A stretch of DNA of 62,738 bases from positions 1-62,738 of the forward strand of contig CAZEMR010000009.1 in assembly GCA_964513465.1 (NCBI GenBank). The letters are read 5' to 3'. This document shows positions 9,801-18,174 of the stretch, piece after piece (within the stretch, counting starts at the first letter, position 1; every line of letters begins with the position of its first letter). The translations under genes and the position numbers were made by a program. The stretch is from CAZEMR01 sp964513465. GTDB lineage: Bacteria > Bacteroidota > Ignavibacteria > Kapaibacteriales > UBA2268. The notes under the pieces were generated by a model that saw only the letters and a program-made list of their open reading frames with translations, was not told the DNA's origin and made no database searches.

Positions 9801-10115
9801 GAAAACGGTTGCCCGGCCGAATCGAATATCATCGAAGTAAAGACATCGGTCGTAGAAACCGCTGCCGGGGGTATTTCGATTGTGCCCAATCCCGGCGATG
9901 GAATTTACAGGATAAATATCCATGATGCCCCTGTCGGAGAGATACGGTTTAGCGTGGTAACCCTTTTGGGCGAAAATGTTTACTCTGAAAAATTCATGCA
10001 CTCGGGCGGCGTGTTTTCCCGGCAGATAGATATAGCAGGCGCCCCGTCTGGGACATACTTCCTGCGCGCTGAAATCGGCGGGAATATATATACTGCCAGA
10101 ATTATCCGGCAATAA
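6900..10115 (+). CDS. Secreted Asp-box beta-propeller protein with T9SS sorting domain (paralogue B)
   Basis: 1071-residue paralogue with the same layout as A. It has a signal peptide ending MAYSQ, the GWKQFKRWQWFW motif, a propeller with ten Asp-box motifs (for example TTDNGESW, TTDRGTNW), the conserved GGTQDNG and GGDGMEC segments, two Ig-like modules with CEGE and CGIS cysteines, and a C-terminal T9SS domain (VPNPGDGIYRI, APSGTYFLRA). I chose the ATG at 6900; an upstream in-frame TTG at 6888 and the ATG at 6906 are alternatives. One base separates its stop from the methyltransferase start, and the methyltransferase is equally close to paralogue C, so B, the methyltransferase and C are probably one transcript. 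The ligand is unknown. Confidence 0.88.
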   Translation: MKMRQYTKIAAMAAIMFISVPFMAYSQAWMEGLSVSQRQDFYEVNRAFEEYWEGREIEKGHGWKQFKRWQWFWEQRIGQDGKFPSGAEIYGSWQNFRQKYDYDSPLNVMADWQELGPVNVPQNMLYYQSSGLGRINCVEFHPVDPRIYWVGAASGGAWRTTDNGESWSVAPFTNFTSIGVTDIKIAPSNPDIIYIATGDANGSSMTNGYTIGIIKSTDAGDSWELTDFTREFNETTLIGEMMVHPDDPDVLIACTSEGIRKTTDGGHTWTQTSGGGYYRHLESRPDNSNILYASTFNTGGMCTIHKSTDFGDTWEQKYMVQNANRIELATSADNPDLVYALASKRYRNGFEGFYASTNSGENWELVSDSPNILSRNFDGSGTDGQGYYDLALAVSPIDSDVIFVGGINVWYSVDGGRNWNIRAHWTGSGNMPYVHADQHFFKYKGSTDELYATNDGGIYRTYDMGQSWEDISDGLAIHQFYRSGISEMGDQVLVGGTQDNGVQLFKNNKWMHVHGGDGMECLIDYKDPNYVYAENYYGSLVRSTNGGMSFRTILNTNMVGENAAWVTPFIIDPVDPTILYIGFENVYKTTDRGTNWEPLSDFAGSNTLRSLAVAPSNRDYLYAASRTILNRTTDGGTTWEQIFTAPKTISYIAVNPHDPGHLWLTLSGYTDGKKIYEYKDGEWNNISTNLPNIPINCIAVQRGTEQRLYIGTDIGVFYRDSNMEEWRPFNDNMPNVIINELEIHYPTGRLYATTFGRGIWYTEIIECNIEMPEISLTGKVEICEGESLDVSIAQDYYAYEWSSGEDTPSITITRSGEYFCSVTDSTGCRAFSESVFVTVSPVPNFTITAESGPPFCGISEVELKAPPIFFTEYEWSTGAKTRSITVNEPGEYIATGYTSAGCPARDTIVVEFYPAPEIPEIIRMGDSLISSQAAAYEWYRNGEIIESAADRVYILKEPGDYYVRTYDENGCPAESNIIEVKTSVVETAAGGISIVPNPGDGIYRINIHDAPVGEIRFSVVTLLGENVYSEKFMHSGGVFSRQIDIAGAPSGTYFLRAEIGGNIYTARIIRQ

Positions 10116-10116
10116 T

Positions 10117-10935
10117 ATGCGGGATGCGCTGGAATATTACCTCGGCTTCATGGATCGAATCGACGGCTGGTTCGATCCCGAAGCCGCGCGTATTATATAT
10201 ATACTGAACGAAATCCAGAAGCGCACCGGCATTTCCGGCAATATATTCGAAATCGGCGTTCACCACGGCCGGATGACCATGCTGCTGGCGCTGCTCGCCG
10301 CCGATGGCCAGGAGCTGCGCGTTTGCGACATCTTCCGCCGCCAGGAGCTGAACGAAAGCGCATCCGGCAGCGGATCGCTCGATATTTTTATGAGCAACTG
10401 GCGCAAATATGTAAACATCCCCGCGCCAAAGATTTACGAAATGCCCAGCTCGGAGCTGTCTGCGCGGGAGATCGGATCGAATTACCGCATATTCGCCATC
10501 GATGGCGGCCACACCGCCGATGAGACCTATGGCGATCTCTCGCTTGCCGCCGGTTCGATCATTCCCGAAGGCATTATAATTATCGATGATTATTTCGATC
10601 AGAATTTCCCCGGCGTTTCCGAAGGAGTTAATAAATTTCTGTCCAAAAATGGTGATTTTCTGCCGCTTGCCATGTTTTTCAATAAAATGGCGATAGTGCG
10701 GCGCGATTCACATCATTTTTACAGAAAAGAATTATTGCATAATCTCAATAGCGATGGGTATTTAATCGAAGAGCCGGTATTCTATTCCGCGCGCGCCCTT
10801 TCGATTAGCAGAATTACCAAAAATCAGAGATTAATCAAAAAAATGATCCGGCCGCTTAAGTCACTGACAGGCGATAGTTTAAAGGGCGGACGTCTGCACC
10901 GGATTTACAAAAATATAATCAGGCCGCGGGGATAA
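10117..10935 (+). CDS. Class I SAM-dependent methyltransferase
   Basis: 272-residue Rossmann-fold methyltransferase of the Methyltransf_24/CmcI/TylF-like type. SAM motif I is FEIGVHHG (residues 44-51), with acidic loops AIDGGH and IIIDDYF further on. No signal peptide is present, so it acts in the cytoplasm. Members of this group methylate sugar or small-molecule hydroxyls, but the substrate here cannot be inferred from sequence alone. The gene sits between two T9SS propeller genes with 1-nt gaps on each side, which suggests translational coupling and a shared job. It might methylate a glycan attached to the exported proteins or the surface polysaccharide that anchors them; that is inference. 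The C-terminal ~70 residues are basic and outside the core fold. Confidence 0.8.
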   Translation: MRDALEYYLGFMDRIDGWFDPEAARIIYILNEIQKRTGISGNIFEIGVHHGRMTMLLALLAADGQELRVCDIFRRQELNESASGSGSLDIFMSNWRKYVNIPAPKIYEMPSSELSAREIGSNYRIFAIDGGHTADETYGDLSLAAGSIIPEGIIIIDDYFDQNFPGVSEGVNKFLSKNGDFLPLAMFFNKMAIVRRDSHHFYRKELLHNLNSDGYLIEEPVFYSARALSISRITKNQRLIKKMIRPLKSLTGDSLKGGRLHRIYKNIIRPRG

Positions 10936-10936
10936 T

Positions 10937-13900
10937 ATGACTTTCCGAATTATTGCCATATCATTTCTTATTTGCATCTCTGCGGCCATTGCCTCCGCCG
11001 AATATCCCGATTATTTTGAAATTACTAATAAATACGGACAACAATTCGAACCCGGCGATAAAGGCTATAAGCAATTCCGCCGGGGAGAGGAATTCTGGCG
11101 AATCCGGACCTATCCTGACGGCAAATTCCCGACCACCGCCCAGATTATCGATATTAATAATTCGCTTATCCAAATTAACCGAAAATATAAAGACCAGCCA
11201 ATGGCGAATGACTGGGAAGAGCTTGGCCCGAATTCCTTCGCTCCGCCCAAAATCCCGGAATATCATGCTTATGGCCGGGTTAATTGCGTGGCGACTCATC
11301 CCTTCGAACCCAACAGCATCTGGGCCGGAGCTGCCACCGGCGGACTCTGGAAATCGACCGATCTCGGCCGGAACTGGCGCCCGCTCGATCTTGGCGGATA
11401 CATGAATGTCGGGATTTCAGATATTGCAATTGCGCCGACAGACCCCGGGCTGATCTATATAGCCACCGGCGACCGCGACGGCGCCCACATGTGGCGGGGG
11501 TATTCGATGGGGCTGCTGCGCTCGGCCGATGGCGGCGCTTCGTGGGAGAATATTACGGATGAGTTCGAACCGGATGAAAATTTTTTGATAAGCAGGATTC
11601 TGCTCGATCCCGACGATCCGCTCAGCGCCGTGCTGGCAACCAATCGCGGGCTTTGGATGATTGATTCGGACGGAACAATCAGAAAATCATTCATTACAAA
11701 GGGATGGCGCGATCTGGAGATGCACCCGGCCGATAAGAATATCATTTATGCCAGCGGAGTTGACGCCGAAAATCGCGGATATATATATAGAAGCGAAAAT
11801 TTTGGGAAAAGCTGGTCACCGATTTTCGAATCCGACACCACCCAGCGCATCGAGATGGCCGTATCCGCGCAAGCGCCGGATCATTTGTGGGCAATAGCCT
11901 CCGATCCGCAATTCAGCACGTATAAATATCTGATTCATTCGCGCGACCGCGGCCAGACCTGGGAGAATATCGCGATTGCCGATACATTCTTTTTCAAAAC
12001 CGAGATAATCGTCGCGCAGGCATTCTATAATCTCGAGCTGGCAGTCGATCCGCTCGATACCAACCGCATTTTCGCCGCCGGGGTACTCGCCGGGGCCAGC
12101 AGCGACGCTGGCCGCAACTGGACGATTCCCGAATTATCGCATGTGGATCATCACTGCCTGCATATCGCCCACGACGGCCATATCATCTCCGGCAACGACG
12201 GCGGAGTCTACCGAATGCCGATCACCGGCAACGAATGGCAGATCCGCAGCGGGGGACTTAATATTACGCAATTCTATAAAATCGGCGGCTCGCCGCTCGA
12301 CGGCGGAGTTATATTCGCAGGAAGCCAGGATAATTGCAGCTTCCGGCGTCGCGACGATGAATGGCGGCACGTTGGCACCGGCGACGGCATGGAGTGCATT
12401 GTCGATTATTCCAATCCTGAGAGAGTTTTTATGTCATACCAGAACGGGGCAATCTTCGCATCGCTGAACGGCGGCGACGATATTTCGTATATATTAAATG
12501 ATTTCCCGTCCGGCGAGAAACGCCCCTGGCTTGTCGAATACGCCCAGCACCCCGCAGAGCCGAATACAATACTCGTTGGGTATGAAAATATATGGCGCAC
12601 CCACACCGCCGGGATTTCGCAGACAACCAATGCCGGCGACGCATGGGAGAGAATCTCCGTATTCGGACAAAAAAACGAAACGATCACCGATGTCGAAATC
12701 CACTGCCGCCAGCCGGAATATATTTATGTAAGCAATGCTGACAAATTATATAAATCCTCCGACGACGGCGAGTCGTGGCAGATAATATTCGACCCCGAAA
12801 AAGGTATCGCGGCGGTCGAGTCCGATCCGACCGACCCCGAGCGGCTCTGGGCGGCGCTATCCGGCTACCAACCCGGCGAGAAAATTTATTATTATGATAA
12901 AAATGAATGGACGAATATCAGCGATGGATTACCGAATGTGCCCGTCAATTCAATCGCGAAGGATTCCACCCGCAGCGATGGACTCTATGCCGGCACCGAC
13001 GCAGGAGCTTACGAATATGACTTTGGCGAATCGATATGGAAACCCGCCGGCAACGGCCTTCCGAACGTGATCGTCCGCGAGCTCGAGATCAATTATGTCA
13101 GCGGCGAGCTACGCGCGGCCACCTTCGGGCGGGGAATATGGCGCCTTCGGCTGAGGGACTGCGCAATCCCTGCCCCCGGGCTGAACACCACCGGCGAATT
13201 CGTATTCTGCGAGGACGATACGATCCATGCCGAGATCATCAATCCTCAGCCGGGTTATGACTATGTCTGGTCGAACGGCGCGCGGGGACTCTCGATCGAC
13301 CTCAGCGAGCCGGGTACATATTTCGCAATAGCCCGCGGCGAAAAGGGCTGCGGCGCAGCATCGGGCCGAATCATCATACGTTCCGAAAAAATCGAATATA
13401 TAAATATGGCGCTCGACGGCAACAACCCCATCTGTCCGGGTAAAACCGTGCGCCTTTACGTCAATATGCGCAGCGGATATGAAGGGCCGCATGACGCCGA
13501 TCTGGTTTGGAGTACCGGCGACACCAACACCTTCGTCATAACCGACCAGCCGGGCGAATATTACGTGACGGCGTGGACGGAGTCCGGTTGCCACAAATCG
13601 TCGTCCACCTTTGAATTGAAACAATATCCGCCGCTGGATACTCCATATGTAGCAAGGGTGGGCGATATGCTGATTGCCCCGCCGGGCTACAACACATATC
13701 AATGGTACTGGAATCTGCAGAAGCTGCCCGACGGAAAAACACGGACGCTGCGAATAGAACGTGCCGGCAATTACATACTCGAGGTCACTGATTCCAACTG
13801 GTGCTCGCTGCGGACCGGCCGCATAGTGGTCGATCCGCCGGTCGGAGATATTCGGATCATGCCCAATCCGACCGATGACGCATTTTTTATAGAAAGCAAT

Positions 13901-14092
13901 TTCGAGGACGAGCAGGAGCTATTGGCGGAGATATTCGATCTGACCGGCCGGCTGATTATGACGAGAAAAATCGCAGCCGGACAGGGCTATTTCGCGGAAA
14001 GAATTTCGATTGGCCGCTGGACGGCTGGATTATATATATTGAGAATTTCTAATAATAATATCAGTAAAATATTTAAAATCATAAAGCTATGA
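10937..14092 (+). CDS. Secreted Asp-box beta-propeller protein with T9SS sorting domain (paralogue C)
   Basis: 1051-residue paralogue and the most divergent of the four. The signal peptide ends near ASAEY, with the GYKQFRRGEEFW motif soon after. The propeller has fewer clear Asp boxes (about seven, for example STDLGRNW, SSDDGESW), but the shared HVDHHCLHIAHDG, GSQDN and GTGDGMEC segments are kept. Two Ig-like modules (CEDD and CPGK types) and a T9SS domain (IMPNPTDDAFFIES, WTAGLYILRI, KIIKL) complete it. The start ATG lies 1 nt after the methyltransferase stop. Its divergence from A, B and D suggests a different ligand or an older duplication. Confidence 0.87.
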   Translation: MTFRIIAISFLICISAAIASAEYPDYFEITNKYGQQFEPGDKGYKQFRRGEEFWRIRTYPDGKFPTTAQIIDINNSLIQINRKYKDQPMANDWEELGPNSFAPPKIPEYHAYGRVNCVATHPFEPNSIWAGAATGGLWKSTDLGRNWRPLDLGGYMNVGISDIAIAPTDPGLIYIATGDRDGAHMWRGYSMGLLRSADGGASWENITDEFEPDENFLISRILLDPDDPLSAVLATNRGLWMIDSDGTIRKSFITKGWRDLEMHPADKNIIYASGVDAENRGYIYRSENFGKSWSPIFESDTTQRIEMAVSAQAPDHLWAIASDPQFSTYKYLIHSRDRGQTWENIAIADTFFFKTEIIVAQAFYNLELAVDPLDTNRIFAAGVLAGASSDAGRNWTIPELSHVDHHCLHIAHDGHIISGNDGGVYRMPITGNEWQIRSGGLNITQFYKIGGSPLDGGVIFAGSQDNCSFRRRDDEWRHVGTGDGMECIVDYSNPERVFMSYQNGAIFASLNGGDDISYILNDFPSGEKRPWLVEYAQHPAEPNTILVGYENIWRTHTAGISQTTNAGDAWERISVFGQKNETITDVEIHCRQPEYIYVSNADKLYKSSDDGESWQIIFDPEKGIAAVESDPTDPERLWAALSGYQPGEKIYYYDKNEWTNISDGLPNVPVNSIAKDSTRSDGLYAGTDAGAYEYDFGESIWKPAGNGLPNVIVRELEINYVSGELRAATFGRGIWRLRLRDCAIPAPGLNTTGEFVFCEDDTIHAEIINPQPGYDYVWSNGARGLSIDLSEPGTYFAIARGEKGCGAASGRIIIRSEKIEYINMALDGNNPICPGKTVRLYVNMRSGYEGPHDADLVWSTGDTNTFVITDQPGEYYVTAWTESGCHKSSSTFELKQYPPLDTPYVARVGDMLIAPPGYNTYQWYWNLQKLPDGKTRTLRIERAGNYILEVTDSNWCSLRTGRIVVDPPVGDIRIMPNPTDDAFFIESNFEDEQELLAEIFDLTGRLIMTRKIAAGQGYFAERISIGRWTAGLYILRISNNNISKIFKIIKL

Positions 14093-14197
14093 AGATTCTT
14101 CGAAAATATATGTAAATGCTAATAATATATAGATACTATCGTCATCTGAAGTAGTAGTTAATCAATTTTTTTTATTCAAAATAATTTGAAACCCCCT

Positions 14198-17100
14198 ATG
14201 AAAAAGGCAATTTTAAAAGTCAGTTTATTAGTCGTCGCGGGAATACTATTCGCGTTGCCCGCCGGCGATATTTTCGCGCAGAATGGCATGGCCGAACTCA
14301 AAGAGCGCGATTATGCAAATTTCGATAAAATACGGAATGCATATTATAATATCTGGAAAGATCAGCCCCAATCGGACCGCAAAGGATATAAGCAATTCAA
14401 ACGCTGGGAATATTTCTGGAGCAGACGAGTCGGGCCGAAAGGGCAATTCCCCTCCGGCGATGTAATTATGAAAGCATTCAAGCAGTCCGAACAAATAAAA
14501 ATAAAAGCAGACAAAATTCAGTCCGTAGAATGGCGACAGCTCGGGCCCGATATGCATCCCGAATCGCAGAACGGAGTACGCGACCAGGGCATCGGCCGTA
14601 TAAATGCCGTTCGGGTTCATCCGCAGTTTTCTAACGAGTTATGGGCGGGTGCTGCCAGCGGAGGAGTATGGCGCTCTACTAACCGCGGCGGTACATGGAG
14701 CGTTTTTCCGTTCACTCAGTTCCTTTCGCTCGGAGTGTCCGATATTGCAATATCTTTGTCTAACCCGGATGTAGTCTATGTTGCCACCGGCGACGCCGAT
14801 GGTTCGGCCGGCTCGCGTAATTTCTATTCCGTCGGTGTGATTAAAACTGTGGACGGCGGCGAGAACTGGAGCGTAACCGCGCTGGAGCACACTCTCGGCG
14901 AGCGCAAGCTCATCGGCAAGTTGGCGGTTCATCCGCAGAATTCGGATATCGTTTATGCGGCTACCAGCAGTGGAGTATGGAAATCGACCGACGGCGGCGA
15001 CACATGGGATTTGAGTTCCGGCGGCGGATTTTTTATTGATATGGAAATGCACCCCTCTAACCCGGACATCCTCTATGCTTCAACTTTTTCATGGAGCGGC
15101 AATACGAGTATATACCGCACTACCGACGGCGGCGAGAACTGGGAGGAAGTCCAGTCTCTCGATGGTGCTGTCAGGATTGCGCTGGCCGTGACGATTGACG
15201 ATCCTGCTACGGTATATGCGCTTGCCGCAAACAGCGCCACCCGCGGATTTCATTCTTTCCGGGTTTCCCGCGACAAAGGCGAGACCTGGCAGGTGGTAGG
15301 CGATATGAATAACACACCGAACATTCTTGGCTGGTATATGGGCACCGGCAATGATCTGCAAGGGCAGGGGCAGTATGACCTGGCGCTTACAGCCTCTCCG
15401 AAAAATTCCGATATGGTATTTGTCGGCGGCATAAATACATGGCGATCCACAAATGGCGGCCGCGATTGGGAAATGGTTTCGCATTGGTTCGGCGGATTCG
15501 GCAAGCCATATGTCCATGCCGATATTCATGACCTGAATTATAATTTCGACGGCAGCGTGCTTTATTCCGGACACGATGGCGGAATTGACTACAGCGCGAA
15601 TAATGGAAATACATGGGTGGATATTACTCAGGGAATGAATATAACCCAATTCTACCGGCTTAGCAATTCAGCAAAGGACAATCAGGTGGTATATGGCGGC
15701 AGCCAGGACAACGGCACATGGCGCCTGCGCAACGGCAAATGGGAACACATCTACGCCGGCGACGGCATGGAATGCCTGGTGGATTACAACGATCCCGACA
15801 ATATATATGTATCGATGTATAATGGCAAATTCTATCGCTCCACCAACGGCGGCGCCAGTTTTTACCAAATGGTAGACGAAGGCGTCACAGGCGAATCCGG
15901 CGCATGGGTCACACCATTCGTAATCGATCCGAATAATCCATCCGTACTTTATGCCGGGTATCAGAATGTATGGAAATCGCAGAATAAGGGAATTTCATGG
16001 AATAAAATTTCGGACCTCGGGCTTACCTCGACTATGGAAGCAATTGCGGTGGCCCCATCGGACTCGAGATATATATATGCCGCATCGCACAGCACGCTTT
16101 ACTATACCACCAACGGCGGCTCGGACTGGTCTACTCTCAGCACCGGGAGCGCCGAAATATCTTATATCGCAGTCGACCCCAAAAATCCCGAAAGAATATG
16201 GATCAGCAAATACGGCTTCGACGAGGATGAAAAAGTATTCATGTACGACGGTGAAGAACTGAAAAATATTAGCGGCAATCTGCCCAACGTTCCTATTAAC
16301 AGCATTGTCCACCAGAAAGATTCGCCCGATCGTTTATATATAGGCACCGACATCGGAGTATTTACGTCGGATTATAATTCAGCAATATGGGAGCCTCATG
16401 GCAGTGGCCTTCCGAATGTAATAGTATACGAGCTGGAAATTCATTACCCCACAAAAACTCTCCGCGCAGCCACATACGGTCGCGGAATGTGGGAGACCGA
16501 TCTGAACGAATGCGATCTCCAGCCGATCGAAATCAGCATAAACGAACAGCCGAAGATATGCCAGGGTGATACCCTCCGGCTTACGGCAATTGGAAGCTGG
16601 GGCAATTTTGAATGGTCCAATGGCCAGACCGGCCCGACTATTGGAATAACCGAACAAGGCAGCTATTCAGTCAAAGCAGTCGATCCCGCTACCGGATGCA
16701 CCACCCGCAGCGAGGTAATCAATGTCGACGTGCTTTATGTTCCCGAAGTAAGCATTGATATCCGCGGCGACAACCCATTCTGCGAGGGCTCCGAAATAAC
16801 CCTGCGCGCCAATTTCGGATTCACCGAATATGAATGGTCGAACGGCATGACCGGGCGTTCGATAGACGTCACCGATCCCGGCGAATACAGCGTCCGGGTG
16901 TTAACCCGCGACGGCTGCGAAGCATACTCCGATATTGTGACGCTCTCCGTATTGCCCGCACCGGCCAAACCCGAAATATACCGCAACGGCAATACTCTGA
17001 TGGCATCAACCGAAGCGGAATCCTATCAGTGGTATTACGAAGGCGAGCCGATCGATGGCGCTGAATCCCGCGAATACGTTGCCGAAGAGATCGGCAAATA

Positions 17101-17440
17101 TTCCGTCGAAATCACCGGCGAAAACGGCTGCCCGGCGATGTCGGATCAGTATGATCTGAAAACCGGCGTAGAAGAAACCGCCCGCGATCTTGATTTCCGG
17201 GTGCATCCCAATCCGGGCAATGGAATTTATCAGATAGATATTAATACCGGCACCGCAGCCAGGGTGGAACTTCGCGTAAGCAATCAGCTCGGCAGCGAGA
17301 TTTTCGCCGCGCAGGACTATGCACCCAACGGAACGCTAAGCACCGAAATCAATATATCCGATCAGCCGACAGGCGTCTACTATCTGACGCTTCGAATCGA
17401 TGGCCGGGATATTTATTTCAAAAAGCTGATCAAGGAATAG
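14198..17440 (+). CDS. Secreted Asp-box beta-propeller protein with T9SS sorting domain (paralogue D)
   Basis: 1080-residue paralogue. The ATG at 14198 gives a good signal peptide (MKKAILKVSLLVV, cleavage near FAQ); an in-frame TTG at 14186 only adds four residues. It has the GYKQFKRWEYFW motif, about ten Asp boxes (STNRGGTW, TTDGGENW, STDGGDTW), the GGSQDNG and AGDGMEC segments, two Ig-like modules with CQGD and CEGS cysteines, and a T9SS domain (HPNPGNGIYQI, QPTGVYYLTL, KKLIKE). It shares a 27-nt identical DNA stretch with paralogue A in the second Ig module, pointing to recent duplication or gene conversion. A 105-nt A/T-rich gap separates it from C, so it may have its own promoter. Confidence 0.88.
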   Translation: MKKAILKVSLLVVAGILFALPAGDIFAQNGMAELKERDYANFDKIRNAYYNIWKDQPQSDRKGYKQFKRWEYFWSRRVGPKGQFPSGDVIMKAFKQSEQIKIKADKIQSVEWRQLGPDMHPESQNGVRDQGIGRINAVRVHPQFSNELWAGAASGGVWRSTNRGGTWSVFPFTQFLSLGVSDIAISLSNPDVVYVATGDADGSAGSRNFYSVGVIKTVDGGENWSVTALEHTLGERKLIGKLAVHPQNSDIVYAATSSGVWKSTDGGDTWDLSSGGGFFIDMEMHPSNPDILYASTFSWSGNTSIYRTTDGGENWEEVQSLDGAVRIALAVTIDDPATVYALAANSATRGFHSFRVSRDKGETWQVVGDMNNTPNILGWYMGTGNDLQGQGQYDLALTASPKNSDMVFVGGINTWRSTNGGRDWEMVSHWFGGFGKPYVHADIHDLNYNFDGSVLYSGHDGGIDYSANNGNTWVDITQGMNITQFYRLSNSAKDNQVVYGGSQDNGTWRLRNGKWEHIYAGDGMECLVDYNDPDNIYVSMYNGKFYRSTNGGASFYQMVDEGVTGESGAWVTPFVIDPNNPSVLYAGYQNVWKSQNKGISWNKISDLGLTSTMEAIAVAPSDSRYIYAASHSTLYYTTNGGSDWSTLSTGSAEISYIAVDPKNPERIWISKYGFDEDEKVFMYDGEELKNISGNLPNVPINSIVHQKDSPDRLYIGTDIGVFTSDYNSAIWEPHGSGLPNVIVYELEIHYPTKTLRAATYGRGMWETDLNECDLQPIEISINEQPKICQGDTLRLTAIGSWGNFEWSNGQTGPTIGITEQGSYSVKAVDPATGCTTRSEVINVDVLYVPEVSIDIRGDNPFCEGSEITLRANFGFTEYEWSNGMTGRSIDVTDPGEYSVRVLTRDGCEAYSDIVTLSVLPAPAKPEIYRNGNTLMASTEAESYQWYYEGEPIDGAESREYVAEEIGKYSVEITGENGCPAMSDQYDLKTGVEETARDLDFRVHPNPGNGIYQIDINTGTAARVELRVSNQLGSEIFAAQDYAPNGTLSTEINISDQPTGVYYLTLRIDGRDIYFKKLIKE

Positions 17441-17474
17441 ATCGCCATAAATCGCTTTTATATTTAACAAAAAC

Positions 17475-17519
17475 GCCCGTTCGCACAGAAAAAAAATTTG
17501 GAAAACAGTGCGGACGGGC
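17475..17519 (+). terminator. Hairpin terminator closing the propeller array
   Basis: GCCCGTTCGCAC (17475-17486) pairs with GTGCGGACGGGC (17508-17519), 12 bp with one G-U pair, around an A-rich loop, followed by ATAAATTTATT. It separates the array from ruvA. Confidence 0.65.
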
Positions 17520-17565
17520 ATAAATTTATTATTTTTAAAATATAAATAAACTAACGGAGATACGG

Positions 17566-18162
17566 ATGATAGCCCGTCTGGAAGGTAAACTCATTGAAAA
17601 ATCATCTACTTACGCCGTTGTCGACTGCAACGGAGTGGGCTATATGGCTATGATTTCCGTCAAAACCTCGGAAAAACTTCCCGGCCCCGGAGAAAAAACC
17701 GTGCTGATGACTCATCTGATCCCCCGCGAGGATGCCCTCAATCTGTTCGGATTCTACGATGCAACCGAACGCGAGGCATTCCGGATGCTAATCACGATTT
17801 CCGGGATCGGCCCAAAGATTGCGCTTGGGATACTATCGGCCGTAACCCTCGATGAGCTGGCGGAATATTTATTGAATGGAAATATCCCAGCTCTGAAAAA
17901 GCTGCCCGGCATCGGTCTGAAAACTGCCGAACGGCTCCACCTCGAGCTGAAGGACAAAATCGGCCGCGTCGCTGCGAAATCGGGTATCCAAATTGCCGAA
18001 GAGAAAAATTATATACTGCGCGAAGCCGTGGCTGCTCTGACAACGCTCGGCTATCCTGCGGGACTGGCCGAAAAAGCAGCCAAAAACGCGCTTAAAGAAA
18101 CCGGCGAGGAAGTCACCGCCGAAGATCTGATAAAAACCGCATTGAGATATGCGATGAAATAA
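17566..18162 (+). CDS. ruvA: Holliday junction branch migration protein RuvA
   Basis: 198 residues, the usual size. RuvA tetramers bind four-way DNA junctions and load the RuvB motor during recombinational repair. The N-terminal OB domain (MIARLEGKL, GVGYMAMIS) is followed by two helix-hairpin-helix motifs, ISGIGPKIALGIL (~74-86) and LPGIGLKTAERL (~110-121), and the C-terminal RuvB-binding three-helix domain. GGAG lies upstream of the ATG with suitable spacing. ruvB and ruvC are not nearby. The next gene, a HisA-like protein, starts 12 nt later and is probably cotranscribed. Confidence 0.97.
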   Translation: MIARLEGKLIEKSSTYAVVDCNGVGYMAMISVKTSEKLPGPGEKTVLMTHLIPREDALNLFGFYDATEREAFRMLITISGIGPKIALGILSAVTLDELAEYLLNGNIPALKKLPGIGLKTAERLHLELKDKIGRVAAKSGIQIAEEKNYILREAVAALTTLGYPAGLAEKAAKNALKETGEEVTAEDLIKTALRYAMK

Positions 18163-18174
18163 TATAAATAATTG

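Noticed and set aside
3513..17440. Annotation of the four propellers as sialidases or glycosyl hydrolases
   Set aside because: Asp boxes are structural. I could not see the Arg triad or the Tyr/Glu nucleophile pair of sialidases, so no enzyme activity is claimed.
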